Positions 16,740-26,019 of a DNA stretch of 64,000 bases are shown piece after piece. The notes below the pieces were generated by a model that saw only the letters and a list, made by a program, of their open reading frames with translations, did no database searches and was not told the DNA's origin. Both the position numbers and the translations under genes were made by a program. Position 1 is the first letter of the stretch. Each line of letters opens with the position of its first letter. Source of the stretch: CAVZCC01 sp963773765 (GTDB lineage: Bacteria > Actinomycetota > Acidimicrobiia > Acidimicrobiales > Microtrichaceae); NCBI GenBank assembly GCA_963773765.1, contig CAVZCC010000008.1, forward strand, positions 186,001-250,000, given 5' to 3'.

Positions 16740-18968
16740 CTATTTCCCGTCGTAGCGCAGCCAGGTGTCCCGCACCGGGGCCTGGCCCACACCCGGCCGG
16801 CTCCAGTCACAGACGCCGTCGGGGAACACCGCCCGCAGGCGGCCCGCCTGGTCCGCGCCGAAGGGCACCCCGTAGGAGTCCAGGTCCACGGCCTCCAGCC
16901 GGCACTTGCCGGTGAGTCCGTCCAGGCCACCACCGGCGGCCCGGCGGGGGTCGCCGGCCAACGGGTAGGCCGCGGTGCAGTCGTTGTCGCCCCGGTACAC
17001 GTCGGGCCCGGTGATCTCGGTGCCGTCGGGCAGGACGCACCGGTCCACCGCCGAGGCAGGACGGGTGGACTCGAGCGTCATGGCCCGCGCCGCGTCGTCC
17101 TCGGCCTCCCCGCCCTGCTGGTCCAGGTTGGCCAGCCACGCGGCGAGGGCGTCGATGGCCTGGTTGCGGGTCTCGGTCGCCCCACCCTGCAGGGCGGCAC
17201 CCAGGCTGCCGCCCGGCGTGCTCCAGATGCTGAGGGCCGGCGACGCCGTCCCGTCGTCGTCGGCCAGCCGCTCCCGCAGCGAGAAGATGCGCCAGCGGTC
17301 GTGGATGTCGCCGGTGGGGTCGCTGTAGGCGGTGACGGCGATCATGGGGATGCGGCCCAGGTCGCCACCGCCCTGCGCGATCCGCCCGGTCTCGTACAGG
17401 TGTCGGAGGTCCGCCTCCGGGGCCCGCTCCCGTTCCGGGACGATGTTGCCGTCGATGTCGAAGCCACCGATGCGCTCGTTGAGGGTCAGGAACTGGTCGA
17501 TGGAGATGACGCCGTCCTGCAGCGCCGACAGCCCGTACTGCACCCCCACGTTGTCGATGGGGCGCCGGGCGAAGCCCGTGGCCGGGTCACGGCCGATCTG
17601 GTTGACGTTGGAGTCCTGGAGGGTGCACCGGGCCCCGGTCGGGTTGGTGGCAGGGTCGTAGACCTGCTCCGGCGGCAGGTCACAGCCCCGGGTGGGGTCG
17701 AGCGTCTCCAGGAACGACCCCCGCCAGGTGCCACACGTCCCGGCGCTGGCGTGCCCGTTCACCGCCACCTGTTGCTCGGGCGTCCATCCCGCACCATCGG
17801 GACCTGCGTAGAAGTTCCCGAGCAGCCCGCAGTCGGTCACGCCGGGGGCGATGGACATCGCATCGGGGAAGGGGGCGGCGACGGAGACGGCGTCGAGGAT
17901 CCCGGGGTAGTTCTGCGCGATCAGGAACTGCTGGATGGACCCGCCGGAGGCGCCATCGCCGATGGTGTGGCGGGGCGGGCCGTACTGCTCACTGAAGTGC
18001 TCCTTGACCATGAGCGCTGTCTCGGCCGACAGCACGTCGTTGCAGGCGACCTGGAAGGTGTTGAGGGTGGACGTGGCCACGGCGTAGCCCCTGGTGAGCA
18101 GGTCCAGGTCCACGGTGGGCCGGGCGTCGTCCCGGCCCACCGCGGCCCGCCCCTGGCTGAACGACGTGCCGCACCCGCCCCCGAAGCGGTAGACGAGGTC
18201 GCCGTTCCACCCGTCGGACTCGCCCTCCCACGCGTCGGACATGGGCGTGGGATCCAGGACGGTGATCCAGTACACGGCCCGGTTGATGACCCCGGACTCG
18301 GTGCGGAGCACGAGCGGGACGGTGGTGCCGCCCACCTCCGCCGAGGCGACGTCATCGGGGATCGTGGTCAGGTCGGCCAGGGGCCGGACGGCGCCGGCGG
18401 TGTCCACGTACTCGTAGCGGACCTGGGTCGGGGCGGAGCAGTCGGCGTCCTGCGGCGGGCCCAGGCCGTTGGCCTCGGTGGTGCAGGCGAAGGGGGCCTG
18501 GTGGGGACCGGAGAACACCGGCCCGTTCACCGGGTGGTTGGCCACCTCGAGCTGCCCCGAACGGTCACCGGCGGTGACCTCGATGGTGGCCTCGCCCTCC
18601 GGCAGCGCTCCCACCAGCCCGGTCCACCCGTCCCCCTCGACCGGCGCCAGGGCACCCGCACGCTCCACCCCGTCGACGCTCAGGACGGGATCGGTGCCGG
18701 ACGGGACGCCGTGGACCTCGATGAGCACGTCGCCGCCGGTCACGGCATCGGCGCGGGTCGACACGGCCTCGATGGTCAGCCCGGGCACGGTGTCGCCGGT
18801 CCCGGAGCTGCGGGCCTGGCCGGTCGAACATGACGTTGCCAGCAGGAGGAGGGCCAGGAGCCCGCCGGCGACGGCGGCAGCGGCCCGGGTGGTTGCGGGT
18901 GCGTCGCCCCGGCACGGCCTCCGGCGCGACACCTCGGTCGTCGGCCCGCCCCGGCCATCCCTGGTCAC
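16740..18968 (-). CDS. Large secreted lipoprotein, alpha/beta-hydrolase-like (DUF6351-type)
   Basis: At 742 residues, the protein begins with an Arg-rich n-region, a hydrophobic core and lipobox LATSC, so it is probably a lipid-anchored exported protein. GWNGDLVYRFGGGCGTSF, a candidate nucleophile elbow GDGASGGSIQQ, and many Cys residues (probable disulfides) resemble the DUF6351 group of tannase/esterase-like proteins, as far as I recall it; the catalytic Asp and His are not assigned. A Big-like or Ig-like domain may occupy residues 60-150. Start is ATG 18968. The downstream methyltransferase is 37 bases away. Confidence 0.75.
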   Translation of the reverse strand: MTRDGRGGPTTEVSRRRPCRGDAPATTRAAAAVAGGLLALLLLATSCSTGQARSSGTGDTVPGLTIEAVSTRADAVTGGDVLIEVHGVPSGTDPVLSVDGVERAGALAPVEGDGWTGLVGALPEGEATIEVTAGDRSGQLEVANHPVNGPVFSGPHQAPFACTTEANGLGPPQDADCSAPTQVRYEYVDTAGAVRPLADLTTIPDDVASAEVGGTTVPLVLRTESGVINRAVYWITVLDPTPMSDAWEGESDGWNGDLVYRFGGGCGTSFSQGRAAVGRDDARPTVDLDLLTRGYAVATSTLNTFQVACNDVLSAETALMVKEHFSEQYGPPRHTIGDGASGGSIQQFLIAQNYPGILDAVSVAAPFPDAMSIAPGVTDCGLLGNFYAGPDGAGWTPEQQVAVNGHASAGTCGTWRGSFLETLDPTRGCDLPPEQVYDPATNPTGARCTLQDSNVNQIGRDPATGFARRPIDNVGVQYGLSALQDGVISIDQFLTLNERIGGFDIDGNIVPERERAPEADLRHLYETGRIAQGGGDLGRIPMIAVTAYSDPTGDIHDRWRIFSLRERLADDDGTASPALSIWSTPGGSLGAALQGGATETRNQAIDALAAWLANLDQQGGEAEDDAARAMTLESTRPASAVDRCVLPDGTEITGPDVYRGDNDCTAAYPLAGDPRRAAGGGLDGLTGKCRLEAVDLDSYGVPFGADQAGRLRAVFPDGVCDWSRPGVGQAPVRDTWLRYDGK

Positions 18969-19061
18969 GGGTCGGCACCTTACCCGCAGGTGAACGGGAC
19001 GGGTGCGGGCGGCGACGGCCCGGTGGACAGGCCGCGGTGGAGGGCCGCAGCGGACGGGCAG

Positions 19062-19715
19062 TCAGCCGGAACGGAGCAGCGACTCCACGGCGCGGGCCGC
19101 CGCCACCACCGCAGCACCGTCGCGCTCGCCCGGGGTCCGGCCCACCCGGTCGATGGGCCCGGACACGCTGATGGCGGCCACCACCTGGCCGTCGGCATCC
19201 CGGATGGGGGCCGACACCGAGGCCACCCCCGGCTCGCGCTCCTCCACGGTCTGGACCCATCCGGAGGGCTCCGCACCACCCTGCAGCACCCGGCCCGCCG
19301 AGCCGCGGTCCATGGGCAGCTCGGCCCCGACGGGCACGATGGTCCGCAACCCGTGGGGGGACTCGAGCGCGGCCACGCAGACGCGGGTGGCGTCGTCGCG
19401 GACGTACAGCTGCACCGACTCGCCGGTCTCGTCCCGCAGGCGGGACAGCGCGGGCAGCGCCACCTCGGCCAGGGGGAACTGCTCCGCCGCGGCCCGTCCC
19501 AGGGCGATCAGGTGCAGGCCCAGGGCGAACCGTCCGTCAGCGGCGCGTCGGAGCAGCCCGTGGTCCTCCAGGGCCACCGCCAGGCGGTGCGCCGTGGCCC
19601 GGCTCAGCCCGGTCAGCTCCACCAGCTCCGCCAGCGAGCGGGGGCGGCCGGCCACGACGGCGAGGATGGCGAACGACTTGTCCAGCACTCCCACACTGCG
19701 TACGCTGTGTTCCAT
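19062..19715 (-). CDS. IclR-family regulator, divergent from leuCD (LtbR/NdgR-like)
   Basis: The 217-residue protein has an N-terminal winged helix (SLAELVELTGLSRATAHRLA as recognition region, about residues 25-45) and a C-terminal IclR effector domain (LYVRDDATRVCVAALES). It is divergently placed to leuC with 84 bases between the two starts. In Corynebacterium and Streptomyces, IclR-type LtbR and NdgR occupy this same place and control leuCD and related amino acid genes; that orthology is my inference from synteny. ATG 19715 was chosen because further upstream codons would overlap the operator and leuC. A palindrome at 19730-19746 lies between the genes. Confidence 0.88.
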   Translation of the reverse strand: MEHSVRSVGVLDKSFAILAVVAGRPRSLAELVELTGLSRATAHRLAVALEDHGLLRRAADGRFALGLHLIALGRAAAEQFPLAEVALPALSRLRDETGESVQLYVRDDATRVCVAALESPHGLRTIVPVGAELPMDRGSAGRVLQGGAEPSGWVQTVEEREPGVASVSAPIRDADGQVVAAISVSGPIDRVGRTPGERDGAAVVAAARAVESLLRSG

Positions 19716-19729
19716 CAGACGAGAAGAGT

Positions 19730-19746
19730 ATCCCATATATTGGGAT
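19730..19746. promoter_or_regulatory. Palindrome ATCCCA-N5-TGGGAT, candidate operator of IclR regulator/leuCD
   Basis: The 17-bp perfect inverted repeat lies between the divergent IclR gene and leuC and is the only A/T-rich spot there. It contains TATATT (19736-19741), a possible -10 for leuC, and overlaps a possible GATACT -10 for the regulator, so a bound protein could control both genes. Confidence 0.6.
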
Positions 19747-19799
19747 TCCGCCACCCACCGGCGCCGACCACCCGTCGCCCCACGCCGCAGGAGCCACCC

Positions 19800-21221
19800 A
19801 TGAACGACACCCGCCCCAGGACGCTGGCCGAGAAGGTCTGGGACCGCCACGTGGTCCGCTCCGCCGACGGCGAGCCGGACCTGCTGTACATCGACCTGCA
19901 CCTCGTGCACGAGGTCACCTCACCCCAGGCGTTCGACGGCCTCCGCCTCACCGACCGGCCGGTGCGCCGACCCGACCTGACCGTGGCCACCGAGGACCAC
20001 AACGTCCCCACCGCGGACATCGACCAGCCCATCGCGGACCCGGTGTCCCGCACCCAGATCGAGACGCTGCGCGCCAACTCCGAGCAGTTCGACATCGTCA
20101 ACTACCCGATGGGCTCCGCGGGCCAGGGCATCGTCCACGTCATCGGCCCCGAGCAGGGCTACACGCTGCCGGGCATGACCATCGTGTGCGGCGACAGCCA
20201 CACCGCCACCCACGGCGCCTTCGGCGCGCTGGCCTTCGGCATCGGCACCTCCGAGGTGGAGCACGTGCTGGCCACCCAGACCCTGCCCCAGGTCCGGCCC
20301 AAGATGCTCTCGGTCACCGTCGAGGGCGAGCTCCGCCCCGGCGTGTCGGCCAAGGACGTGATCCTGGCCATCCTCGGCCGCCTCGGCACCTCCGGCGGCA
20401 TGGGGCACATCGCGGAGTACCGGGGCTCGGCCATCCGGTCCCTGTCCATGGAGGGGCGCATGACGGTGTGCAACATGAGCATCGAGGCCGGGGCCAAGGC
20501 CGGGCTCATCGCCCCCGACGAGGTCACCTTCGAGTACCTCAAGGGCCGCCCCCACGCGCCGTCGGGCGAGGTGTGGGACGCGGCCGTGGCGGACTGGAGC
20601 ACGCTCGCCACCGACGAGGGCGCCACCTTCGACACCGAGATCTTCCTGGACGCGGCGGACATCGAGCCGTTCGTCAGCTGGGGCACCAACCCGGGCCAGG
20701 TCGTCCCGCTGTCGGCCACGGTGCCGGCGCCGGAGGAGTTCTCCGACCCCGTCCAGCGCGCCGCGGCGGAGCGGGCGCTCGAGTACATGGGCCTGCAGGC
20801 GGGCACCCCGATGAAGGAGGTGGCGGTGGACACGATCTTCATCGGGTCCTGCACCAACTCCCGCATCGAGGACCTGCGCGCCGCGGCCGACGTGGCCCGG
20901 GGCCGCCGGGTGGCAGCGGGCCTCCGCACCTTCGTCGTGCCGGGCTCCCGGGCCGTCAAGGACCAGGCCGAGGCGGAGGGCCTGGACCGGGTCTTCACCG
21001 ACGCCGGCTTCGACTGGCGCGAGCCGGGCTGCTCCATGTGCCTGGCCATGAACCCGGACAAGCTCTCCCCCGGTGAACGCTCCGCCTCCACCTCCAACCG
21101 CAACTTCGAGGGACGCCAGGGCCGGGGCGGGCGCACCCACCTGGTCTCGCCCGAGGTGGCGGCCGCCACCGCCGTGGCCGGCCACTTCGCCACCCCCGCG
21201 GACCTTCCGCCCGCCGACTGA
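19800..21221 (+). CDS. leuC: 3-isopropylmalate dehydratase large subunit
   Basis: LeuC is the Fe-S aconitase-type large subunit that isomerises 2- to 3-isopropylmalate with LeuD. Cluster cysteines are visible in IGSCTNSRIEDL and in EPGCSMCLAMNPD, and the substrate region has VCGDSHTATHGAFGALAFGI. At 473 residues it is complete and intact. ATG 19800 is preceded by AGGAG six bases upstream. leuD follows after a 107-base gap holding an inverted repeat. Confidence 0.96.
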   Translation: MNDTRPRTLAEKVWDRHVVRSADGEPDLLYIDLHLVHEVTSPQAFDGLRLTDRPVRRPDLTVATEDHNVPTADIDQPIADPVSRTQIETLRANSEQFDIVNYPMGSAGQGIVHVIGPEQGYTLPGMTIVCGDSHTATHGAFGALAFGIGTSEVEHVLATQTLPQVRPKMLSVTVEGELRPGVSAKDVILAILGRLGTSGGMGHIAEYRGSAIRSLSMEGRMTVCNMSIEAGAKAGLIAPDEVTFEYLKGRPHAPSGEVWDAAVADWSTLATDEGATFDTEIFLDAADIEPFVSWGTNPGQVVPLSATVPAPEEFSDPVQRAAAERALEYMGLQAGTPMKEVAVDTIFIGSCTNSRIEDLRAAADVARGRRVAAGLRTFVVPGSRAVKDQAEAEGLDRVFTDAGFDWREPGCSMCLAMNPDKLSPGERSASTSNRNFEGRQGRGGRTHLVSPEVAAATAVAGHFATPADLPPAD

Positions 21222-21248
21222 TCCTGCCGACCGACACACTCCCCTCCC

Positions 21249-21297
21249 GAACTCGTGACATCCCACGCTCCCATGAGCACCTCAGCGTCACGAGTTC
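21249..21297. repeat. Inverted repeat, GAACTCGTGAC family, copy B
   Basis: GAACTCGTGAC (21249-21259) pairs perfectly with GTCACGAGTTC (21287-21297) in the leuC-leuD gap. With its flank it shares 15 bases with the repeat at 3340-3354. It could be a repeated protein-binding or RNA element that adjusts leuD relative to leuC. Confidence 0.65.
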
Positions 21298-21328
21298 CGG
21301 AGGGACCAGCCACCTGAGGAGCACGAAC

Positions 21329-21919
21329 ATGGACGCAGTACGCATCATCACCGGCCGGGGGGTCCCGCTGGACCGCTCCGACGTGGACACCGACCAGATC
21401 ATCCCCAGCGACTGGCTCAAGCGGGTGGAGCGCACCGGCTTCGACAAGGGCCTGTTCGGCGAGTGGCGCGACGACCGCGACTTCGTGCTCAACCAGGAGC
21501 AGTACCAGGGCGCCAACGTGCTGGTGGCGGGGCCCAACTTCGGCACCGGGTCCAGCCGGGAGCACGCGGTGTGGGCGATCCAGCAGTACGGGTTCGCCGC
21601 CGTCGTGTCACCCCGCTTCGGTGACATCTTCCGCAACAACGCCACCAAGAACGGCCTGGTGCCGGTGCAGGTCAGCGCCGAGGTGGGTCGCCAGCTGCTG
21701 GACGCCATCGAGGCCGACCCCACGCTGGAACTGGTGGTGGACGTGGAGCGCCGCGTCCTGGAGGCGCCCGCCCTGGACCTGGTGGTCGACTTCCCGCTGG
21801 AGGACTCGGTCCGCCACCGCTTCCTGGAGGGCCTGGACGACATCGGCCTCACCCTCCAGCACGACGCGGAGATCAGCACCTACGAGGCCCACCGGCCGGC
21901 CTGGATGCCCACGGCCTGA
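21329..21919 (+). CDS. leuD: 3-isopropylmalate dehydratase small subunit
   Basis: The 196-residue swivel-domain partner of LeuC has the hallmark DTDQIIPSDWLKRVERTGF near the start, GPNFGTGSSREHAVWAI, and SPRFGDIFRNNATKNGL. Length is normal for the bacterial subunit. The Shine-Dalgarno-like GAGGAG lies about eight bases before ATG 21329. It is transcribed with leuC, but the intercistronic hairpin may uncouple their levels. Confidence 0.96.
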   Translation: MDAVRIITGRGVPLDRSDVDTDQIIPSDWLKRVERTGFDKGLFGEWRDDRDFVLNQEQYQGANVLVAGPNFGTGSSREHAVWAIQQYGFAAVVSPRFGDIFRNNATKNGLVPVQVSAEVGRQLLDAIEADPTLELVVDVERRVLEAPALDLVVDFPLEDSVRHRFLEGLDDIGLTLQHDAEISTYEAHRPAWMPTA

Positions 21920-22044
21920 CCCGGACCGAGCCCGGCCGGACCCGCGCGCGCCCCGGGCCGAGCGGGCGCGGCGGGACACGGGAACCGAATCACCACCCCG
22001 GACGTCGAACGGACATGAACGTTCGCCGCCACAGGGGGTCGACC

Positions 22045-24267
22045 ATGGACACGCCACCCATCCGCCCCGGGGGGACCGACCGGCCCCCGGGCCACGCAAC
22101 CGGGCCGGCACGTCGGACCCGGGCCCGGGTGGTCCTGGCCACCGCCCTGGTGCCGGCGCTGGCGGCCCTGGCGTCCTGCACCCAGGACGTGGACCGGTAC
22201 CCCGGCCTGCCCACCGGCGTGGGCGAGGTGGCGGTGGGCCTGGTGGCGGCACCGGACTGCGACCAGCTGGTGCAGACCACCCGGGACGGGCTCATGGCCA
22301 CGGTGGACCAGTTGGAGGCCCAGCGTGACGCCATGGGCGCCACCGAGGACCTGGCAGGCTCCGCGGAGCGGTCGATCGAGTCCGACGGGGCCGCCCCCAC
22401 CACGGCCGCGGCCTCATCGTCCGGAGCGCCCTCGTCCGGGACGGAGGCGTCCGGCGACACAGGGTCCGACGCGGCGGACAGCGGCACGGTGGTGGCCGGC
22501 ACCAACAACCAGGAGGCGGGCGTGGACGAGGCCGACCTGGCCAAGACCGACGGCCGCCGCCTGGTCACCGTCGTGGACGGCGTGCTCCGCGTCACGGTCC
22601 TGGACGACGCGCCCGGCGTCGACGGCACGTTGGACCTGCCCGGCGGCGCAGCCGGGACCCTGTTCCTGCGGGGCGACGAGGCGTTCGTCATCGGTGACGG
22701 CTGGTCCGGGACGGTCGGACCGCTGGAGGACGGCACCACGGGGACCACGGTCCTCGAGGGCGACACGATCCCGGGCGACACGATGCCCATCGGCGGGACC
22801 TCCCTGACCCGGGTGGACCTGTCCGACCCGGCCGCTCCCGAGGTGGTGGAGTCGGCCCGGGTGGAGGGCAACGTCGTGGCCTCCCGCATGATCGACGGGA
22901 CCGTCCGGGTGGTGGTGCGGTCCACCCCCGTGGCCACCGAGCAGCTGTGGTGGACCGAGCCCACGGCAGCCCGGTCGAGCGTGGCCGCGCTGGACGCGGA
23001 GGACCTGCTCCCCCGCTGGTCGGTGGACGACGGCGACGCCGGCCCCCTCGGAGGTTGTGAGGACGTGCTCACCGTGCCGGCACCGTCCGGTGGTGGCGGG
23101 ACCGACACCACCCTGGCCGGAGGTGCCGGCACCTCCGTGGCCCCCCAGCCCGCCGACTTCGAGCGGGTCACGGTGCTGACCGTCGGCGACACGCTCGCCG
23201 GCATGCAGCCCGTCACCGTGGCGGGTGGGGCCGAGACCGTCTACGCCTCCACGGCACGGCTGTTCGTCACCACCACGGCCTGGACCGCGGAGGGTCCCGC
23301 CACCGCCGTGCACCGCTTCGACCTGGCCGGGACCGACCCCGCCACCTACACCGGGAGCGGCGTGGTGCCGGGGGCCCTGCTGGACCAGTACTCGCTGTCC
23401 GAGCGGGGCGACGACCTCCGGCTGGTCACCACCACCGAGACCGTCGGCCCGCTCACCGACCTCCCGGCCGGCGGCGGGTCCGGCGCCGACGTCGGGGCGG
23501 CAGAGGTCCGGGCCATGCCCTCCAGCGAGGGCCGCCTCGCCGTCCTCCGCCCGACCGGGGACGGCACGCTGGCCGAGGTGGGACATGTGGAGGACCTGGG
23601 TGTGGGCGAGCGGGTGCAGTCGGTCCGCTTCCTGGACGACCTGGCCTACGTGGTCACCTTCCGCCGGACCGACCCCCTGTACGCCATCGACCTGTCCGAC
23701 CCCACCGCCCCGACGGTGCTGGGCGAGCTCAAGATCCCCGGCTTCTCCGAGTACCTCCACCCGTTGGGCGACGGCCGGCTGCTGGGGGTGGGCCGCGACG
23801 CGGATCCTGCCACGGGCATGGACCGCGGGTTCAAGGTGTCGCTGTTCGACGTGACCGACCCCACCGCTCCCCGGGAGCTGGACACCATCGTGACCGCCGA
23901 CGCGTGGTCCCCCGTGAGCGACGACGCCCACGCCTTCACCTGGGACCCGGTGCGGGCCCAGGCCGTGATCCCCCTGGAGCACGCCGGCGGGTTCGACACG
24001 CAGGTGAGCTCGTGCCCACCCGACGTGATGTGCACCGTCGCGCCGGTGGAACAGCCGGTGGGACGCCCGCCCGGCGCCGTGGTCATCGGTGTGGACGGCG
24101 ACTCCCTGGTGCAGCGGGGCGAGGTGACCCACGTGCAGGAGGGTGGCCCGTGGGCCCCGATCCTGCGGTCGCTGGTGGTGGACGACACCCTGTGGACGGT
24201 GTCGTCGGCCGGCCTCGGTCGCACGCCGGCCGCCACGCCCAGCACCGTGGACCTGCTCGAGTACTGA
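22045..24267 (+). CDS. Beta-propeller domain lipoprotein (COG4880-type)
   Basis: The 740-residue protein has an N-terminal signal ending in lipobox LAALASC, then GTNNQEAGVDEADLAKTDGR, a signature of secreted proteins with a C-terminal beta-propeller (Pfam Beta_propel). Blades repeat the pattern of VTVLDD, LYAIDLSDPTAPTVLGEL and SLFDVTDPTAPRELD. An Ala/Ser/Thr-rich linker follows the lipobox region. Function in the family is unknown; an extracytoplasmic binding or scaffold role is likely. ATG 22045 follows an AGGGGG motif; ATG 22015 is an alternative without one. It lies 125 bases after leuD. Confidence 0.85.
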   Translation: MDTPPIRPGGTDRPPGHATGPARRTRARVVLATALVPALAALASCTQDVDRYPGLPTGVGEVAVGLVAAPDCDQLVQTTRDGLMATVDQLEAQRDAMGATEDLAGSAERSIESDGAAPTTAAASSSGAPSSGTEASGDTGSDAADSGTVVAGTNNQEAGVDEADLAKTDGRRLVTVVDGVLRVTVLDDAPGVDGTLDLPGGAAGTLFLRGDEAFVIGDGWSGTVGPLEDGTTGTTVLEGDTIPGDTMPIGGTSLTRVDLSDPAAPEVVESARVEGNVVASRMIDGTVRVVVRSTPVATEQLWWTEPTAARSSVAALDAEDLLPRWSVDDGDAGPLGGCEDVLTVPAPSGGGGTDTTLAGGAGTSVAPQPADFERVTVLTVGDTLAGMQPVTVAGGAETVYASTARLFVTTTAWTAEGPATAVHRFDLAGTDPATYTGSGVVPGALLDQYSLSERGDDLRLVTTTETVGPLTDLPAGGGSGADVGAAEVRAMPSSEGRLAVLRPTGDGTLAEVGHVEDLGVGERVQSVRFLDDLAYVVTFRRTDPLYAIDLSDPTAPTVLGELKIPGFSEYLHPLGDGRLLGVGRDADPATGMDRGFKVSLFDVTDPTAPRELDTIVTADAWSPVSDDAHAFTWDPVRAQAVIPLEHAGGFDTQVSSCPPDVMCTVAPVEQPVGRPPGAVVIGVDGDSLVQRGEVTHVQEGGPWAPILRSLVVDDTLWTVSSAGLGRTPAATPSTVDLLEY

Positions 24268-24330
24268 CCCCCGACCCGAACGACCGGCTCCGATCCGACG
24301 GACGGACGGCGCCGGCCGGACGGCTCCCGC

Positions 24331-25893
24331 TCAGGCCGAGACGGCGGCCACCGAGACGATGCCGGCCACGGCCCGCAACTCGGCCTGGGCGGTGTCGGGC
24401 ACCGCCCGGTCGGTGGCGATCACCATGAGGGCCTTGGTGCCCTCCGGCGACGAGCCGACGGCCATGTCGTCGATGTTCACGCCCGCGGCACCCAGCACGG
24501 AGCCGACCGCGCCGATCATGCCGGGCTTGTCGTCGTTGCGGACCACCAGCAGGTGCTCGGCCGGCGGCACGTCCACGGTGTGGTCGTCGATCAGGACCAG
24601 GGTCGGCACCGACCGCAGCCCCACCAGGGTGCCGGCCAGGCTGTGGCCCCCACCCCGGATGGTGATGAGGTTCACGTAGTCCCGGGCCGTGGTGGTGGCG
24701 GTGGGGCGGACCTCGATGCCCTGCTCCTCGGCCACCGCCGGCGCGTTCACGTAGGACACCGGTTCGCCGCTGGTGGCCCCGAAGAACCCCTTCAGCACCG
24801 ACAGGGTCAGGATCCGGGTGTCGTACTCGGCGATGTGGCCCTGGTACTCGATCTCGATGGCGTCGGAGCACTCCCCGCACAGCCCGGCGAACACCTTGCC
24901 CAGGCGTTCCGCCAGCGGCAGGTAGGGGCGCACGGTCTCGGACGCCTCGGCCGCGCTCACGTTCACGGCGTAGGGCACGAAGTCGCCGGCCAGGGCCAGC
25001 TCCACCATCTCGGCGATGGTGTCTCCGGCCTTGTCCTGGGCCTCCGCGGTGGACGCGCCCAGGTGCGGGGTGACCACCACCTCGTCCAGGGCGAACAGCG
25101 GCGAGTCGGTGCACGGCTCGGTGGCGAACACGTCGATGGCGGCGCCGGCCACGGTCCCGTCCGCGATGGCGGCGGCGAGCGCGTCCTCGTCGATGATCCC
25201 GCCCCGGGCCACGTTCACGATGCGCAGCGACGGCTTGGCCCGGGCCAGCATGGCGGCGTCGATCAGCCCCGCCGTCTCCGGTGTCTTGGCCAGGTGCAGC
25301 GTGATGAAGTCCGAGCGGGCCATCAGGTCCTCGAGCGAGACCAGCTCCACGTTGATCTGACGGGCCCGTTCCTGGGACACGAACGGGTCGTAGGCGATCA
25401 GCTTCATCCCGAACGCCATGGCCCGCTGGGCCACCAGCTTGCCGATGCGGCCCAGGCCGATGATCCCCAGCGTCTTGTCCGACAGCTCCACGCCCTCCCA
25501 CTTGGAGCGCTCCCACCGGCCCGCCTTCAGCGCGGCATGGGCCTGGGGGACGTTGCGGGCCTGGGACAGCAGCAGCGCCATGGTGTGCTCGGCCGCGGAC
25601 AGGGTGTTGGACTGGGGAGCGTTGACCACCATCACGCCACGCTCGGTGGCGGCGGCCACGTCCACGTTGTCCAGGCCGATGCCGGCCCGGCCCACCACGA
25701 CCAGGTCCTTGCCCGCCTCCAGCACGTCGCCGGTGACCTGGGTCGCGGACCGGATGATCAGCGCATGGGCACCGACCACCGCGTCCAGGAGGGTCTCGGG
25801 GGTCAGGTCCAGGCGGACGTCCACCTCGTGGCCGGCGTCCGCCAGCCGCTGCAGGCCGTTGTCCGCGATCTTCTCGCTCACCAGAACTCGCAT
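24331..25893 (-). CDS. serA: D-3-phosphoglycerate dehydrogenase
   Basis: SerA makes 3-phosphohydroxypyruvate, the first step of serine synthesis. The long (520-residue) form is seen: catalytic/NAD domain with VVGRAGIGLDNVDVAAA, Rossmann motif GIIGLGRIGKLVAQRA, NVARGGIIDEDAL and the catalytic VTPHLGASTAEAQDKAG; then the intervening ASB domain (GECSDAIEIEYQGHIAEYDT) and a C-terminal ACT domain with RNDDKPGMIGAVGSVLG that usually senses serine. ATG 25893 begins MRVLVSEKIADNG. It converges on the propeller gene, and serC is 7 kb away on the other strand. Confidence 0.95.
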   Translation of the reverse strand: MRVLVSEKIADNGLQRLADAGHEVDVRLDLTPETLLDAVVGAHALIIRSATQVTGDVLEAGKDLVVVGRAGIGLDNVDVAAATERGVMVVNAPQSNTLSAAEHTMALLLSQARNVPQAHAALKAGRWERSKWEGVELSDKTLGIIGLGRIGKLVAQRAMAFGMKLIAYDPFVSQERARQINVELVSLEDLMARSDFITLHLAKTPETAGLIDAAMLARAKPSLRIVNVARGGIIDEDALAAAIADGTVAGAAIDVFATEPCTDSPLFALDEVVVTPHLGASTAEAQDKAGDTIAEMVELALAGDFVPYAVNVSAAEASETVRPYLPLAERLGKVFAGLCGECSDAIEIEYQGHIAEYDTRILTLSVLKGFFGATSGEPVSYVNAPAVAEEQGIEVRPTATTTARDYVNLITIRGGGHSLAGTLVGLRSVPTLVLIDDHTVDVPPAEHLLVVRNDDKPGMIGAVGSVLGAAGVNIDDMAVGSSPEGTKALMVIATDRAVPDTAQAELRAVAGIVSVAAVSA

Positions 25894-26019
25894 CGGACCA
25901 TCCTGCCCGAGTGCCCCCGGCCCGGCCAGATGGCGCCGGGAAGATCGCGCTCCAGTCCGGGGGCCCGTTCCGCCGATGGGGAGGGGGTCCGTCCCGACCG
26001 TGCACCTGGGGAGACCACC

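Noticed and set aside
24553..26019. Long plus-strand open frame upstream of the PQQ-type dehydrogenase
   Set aside because: It is antisense to serA, which has all its motifs; only the part from GTG 26020 is protein-like.
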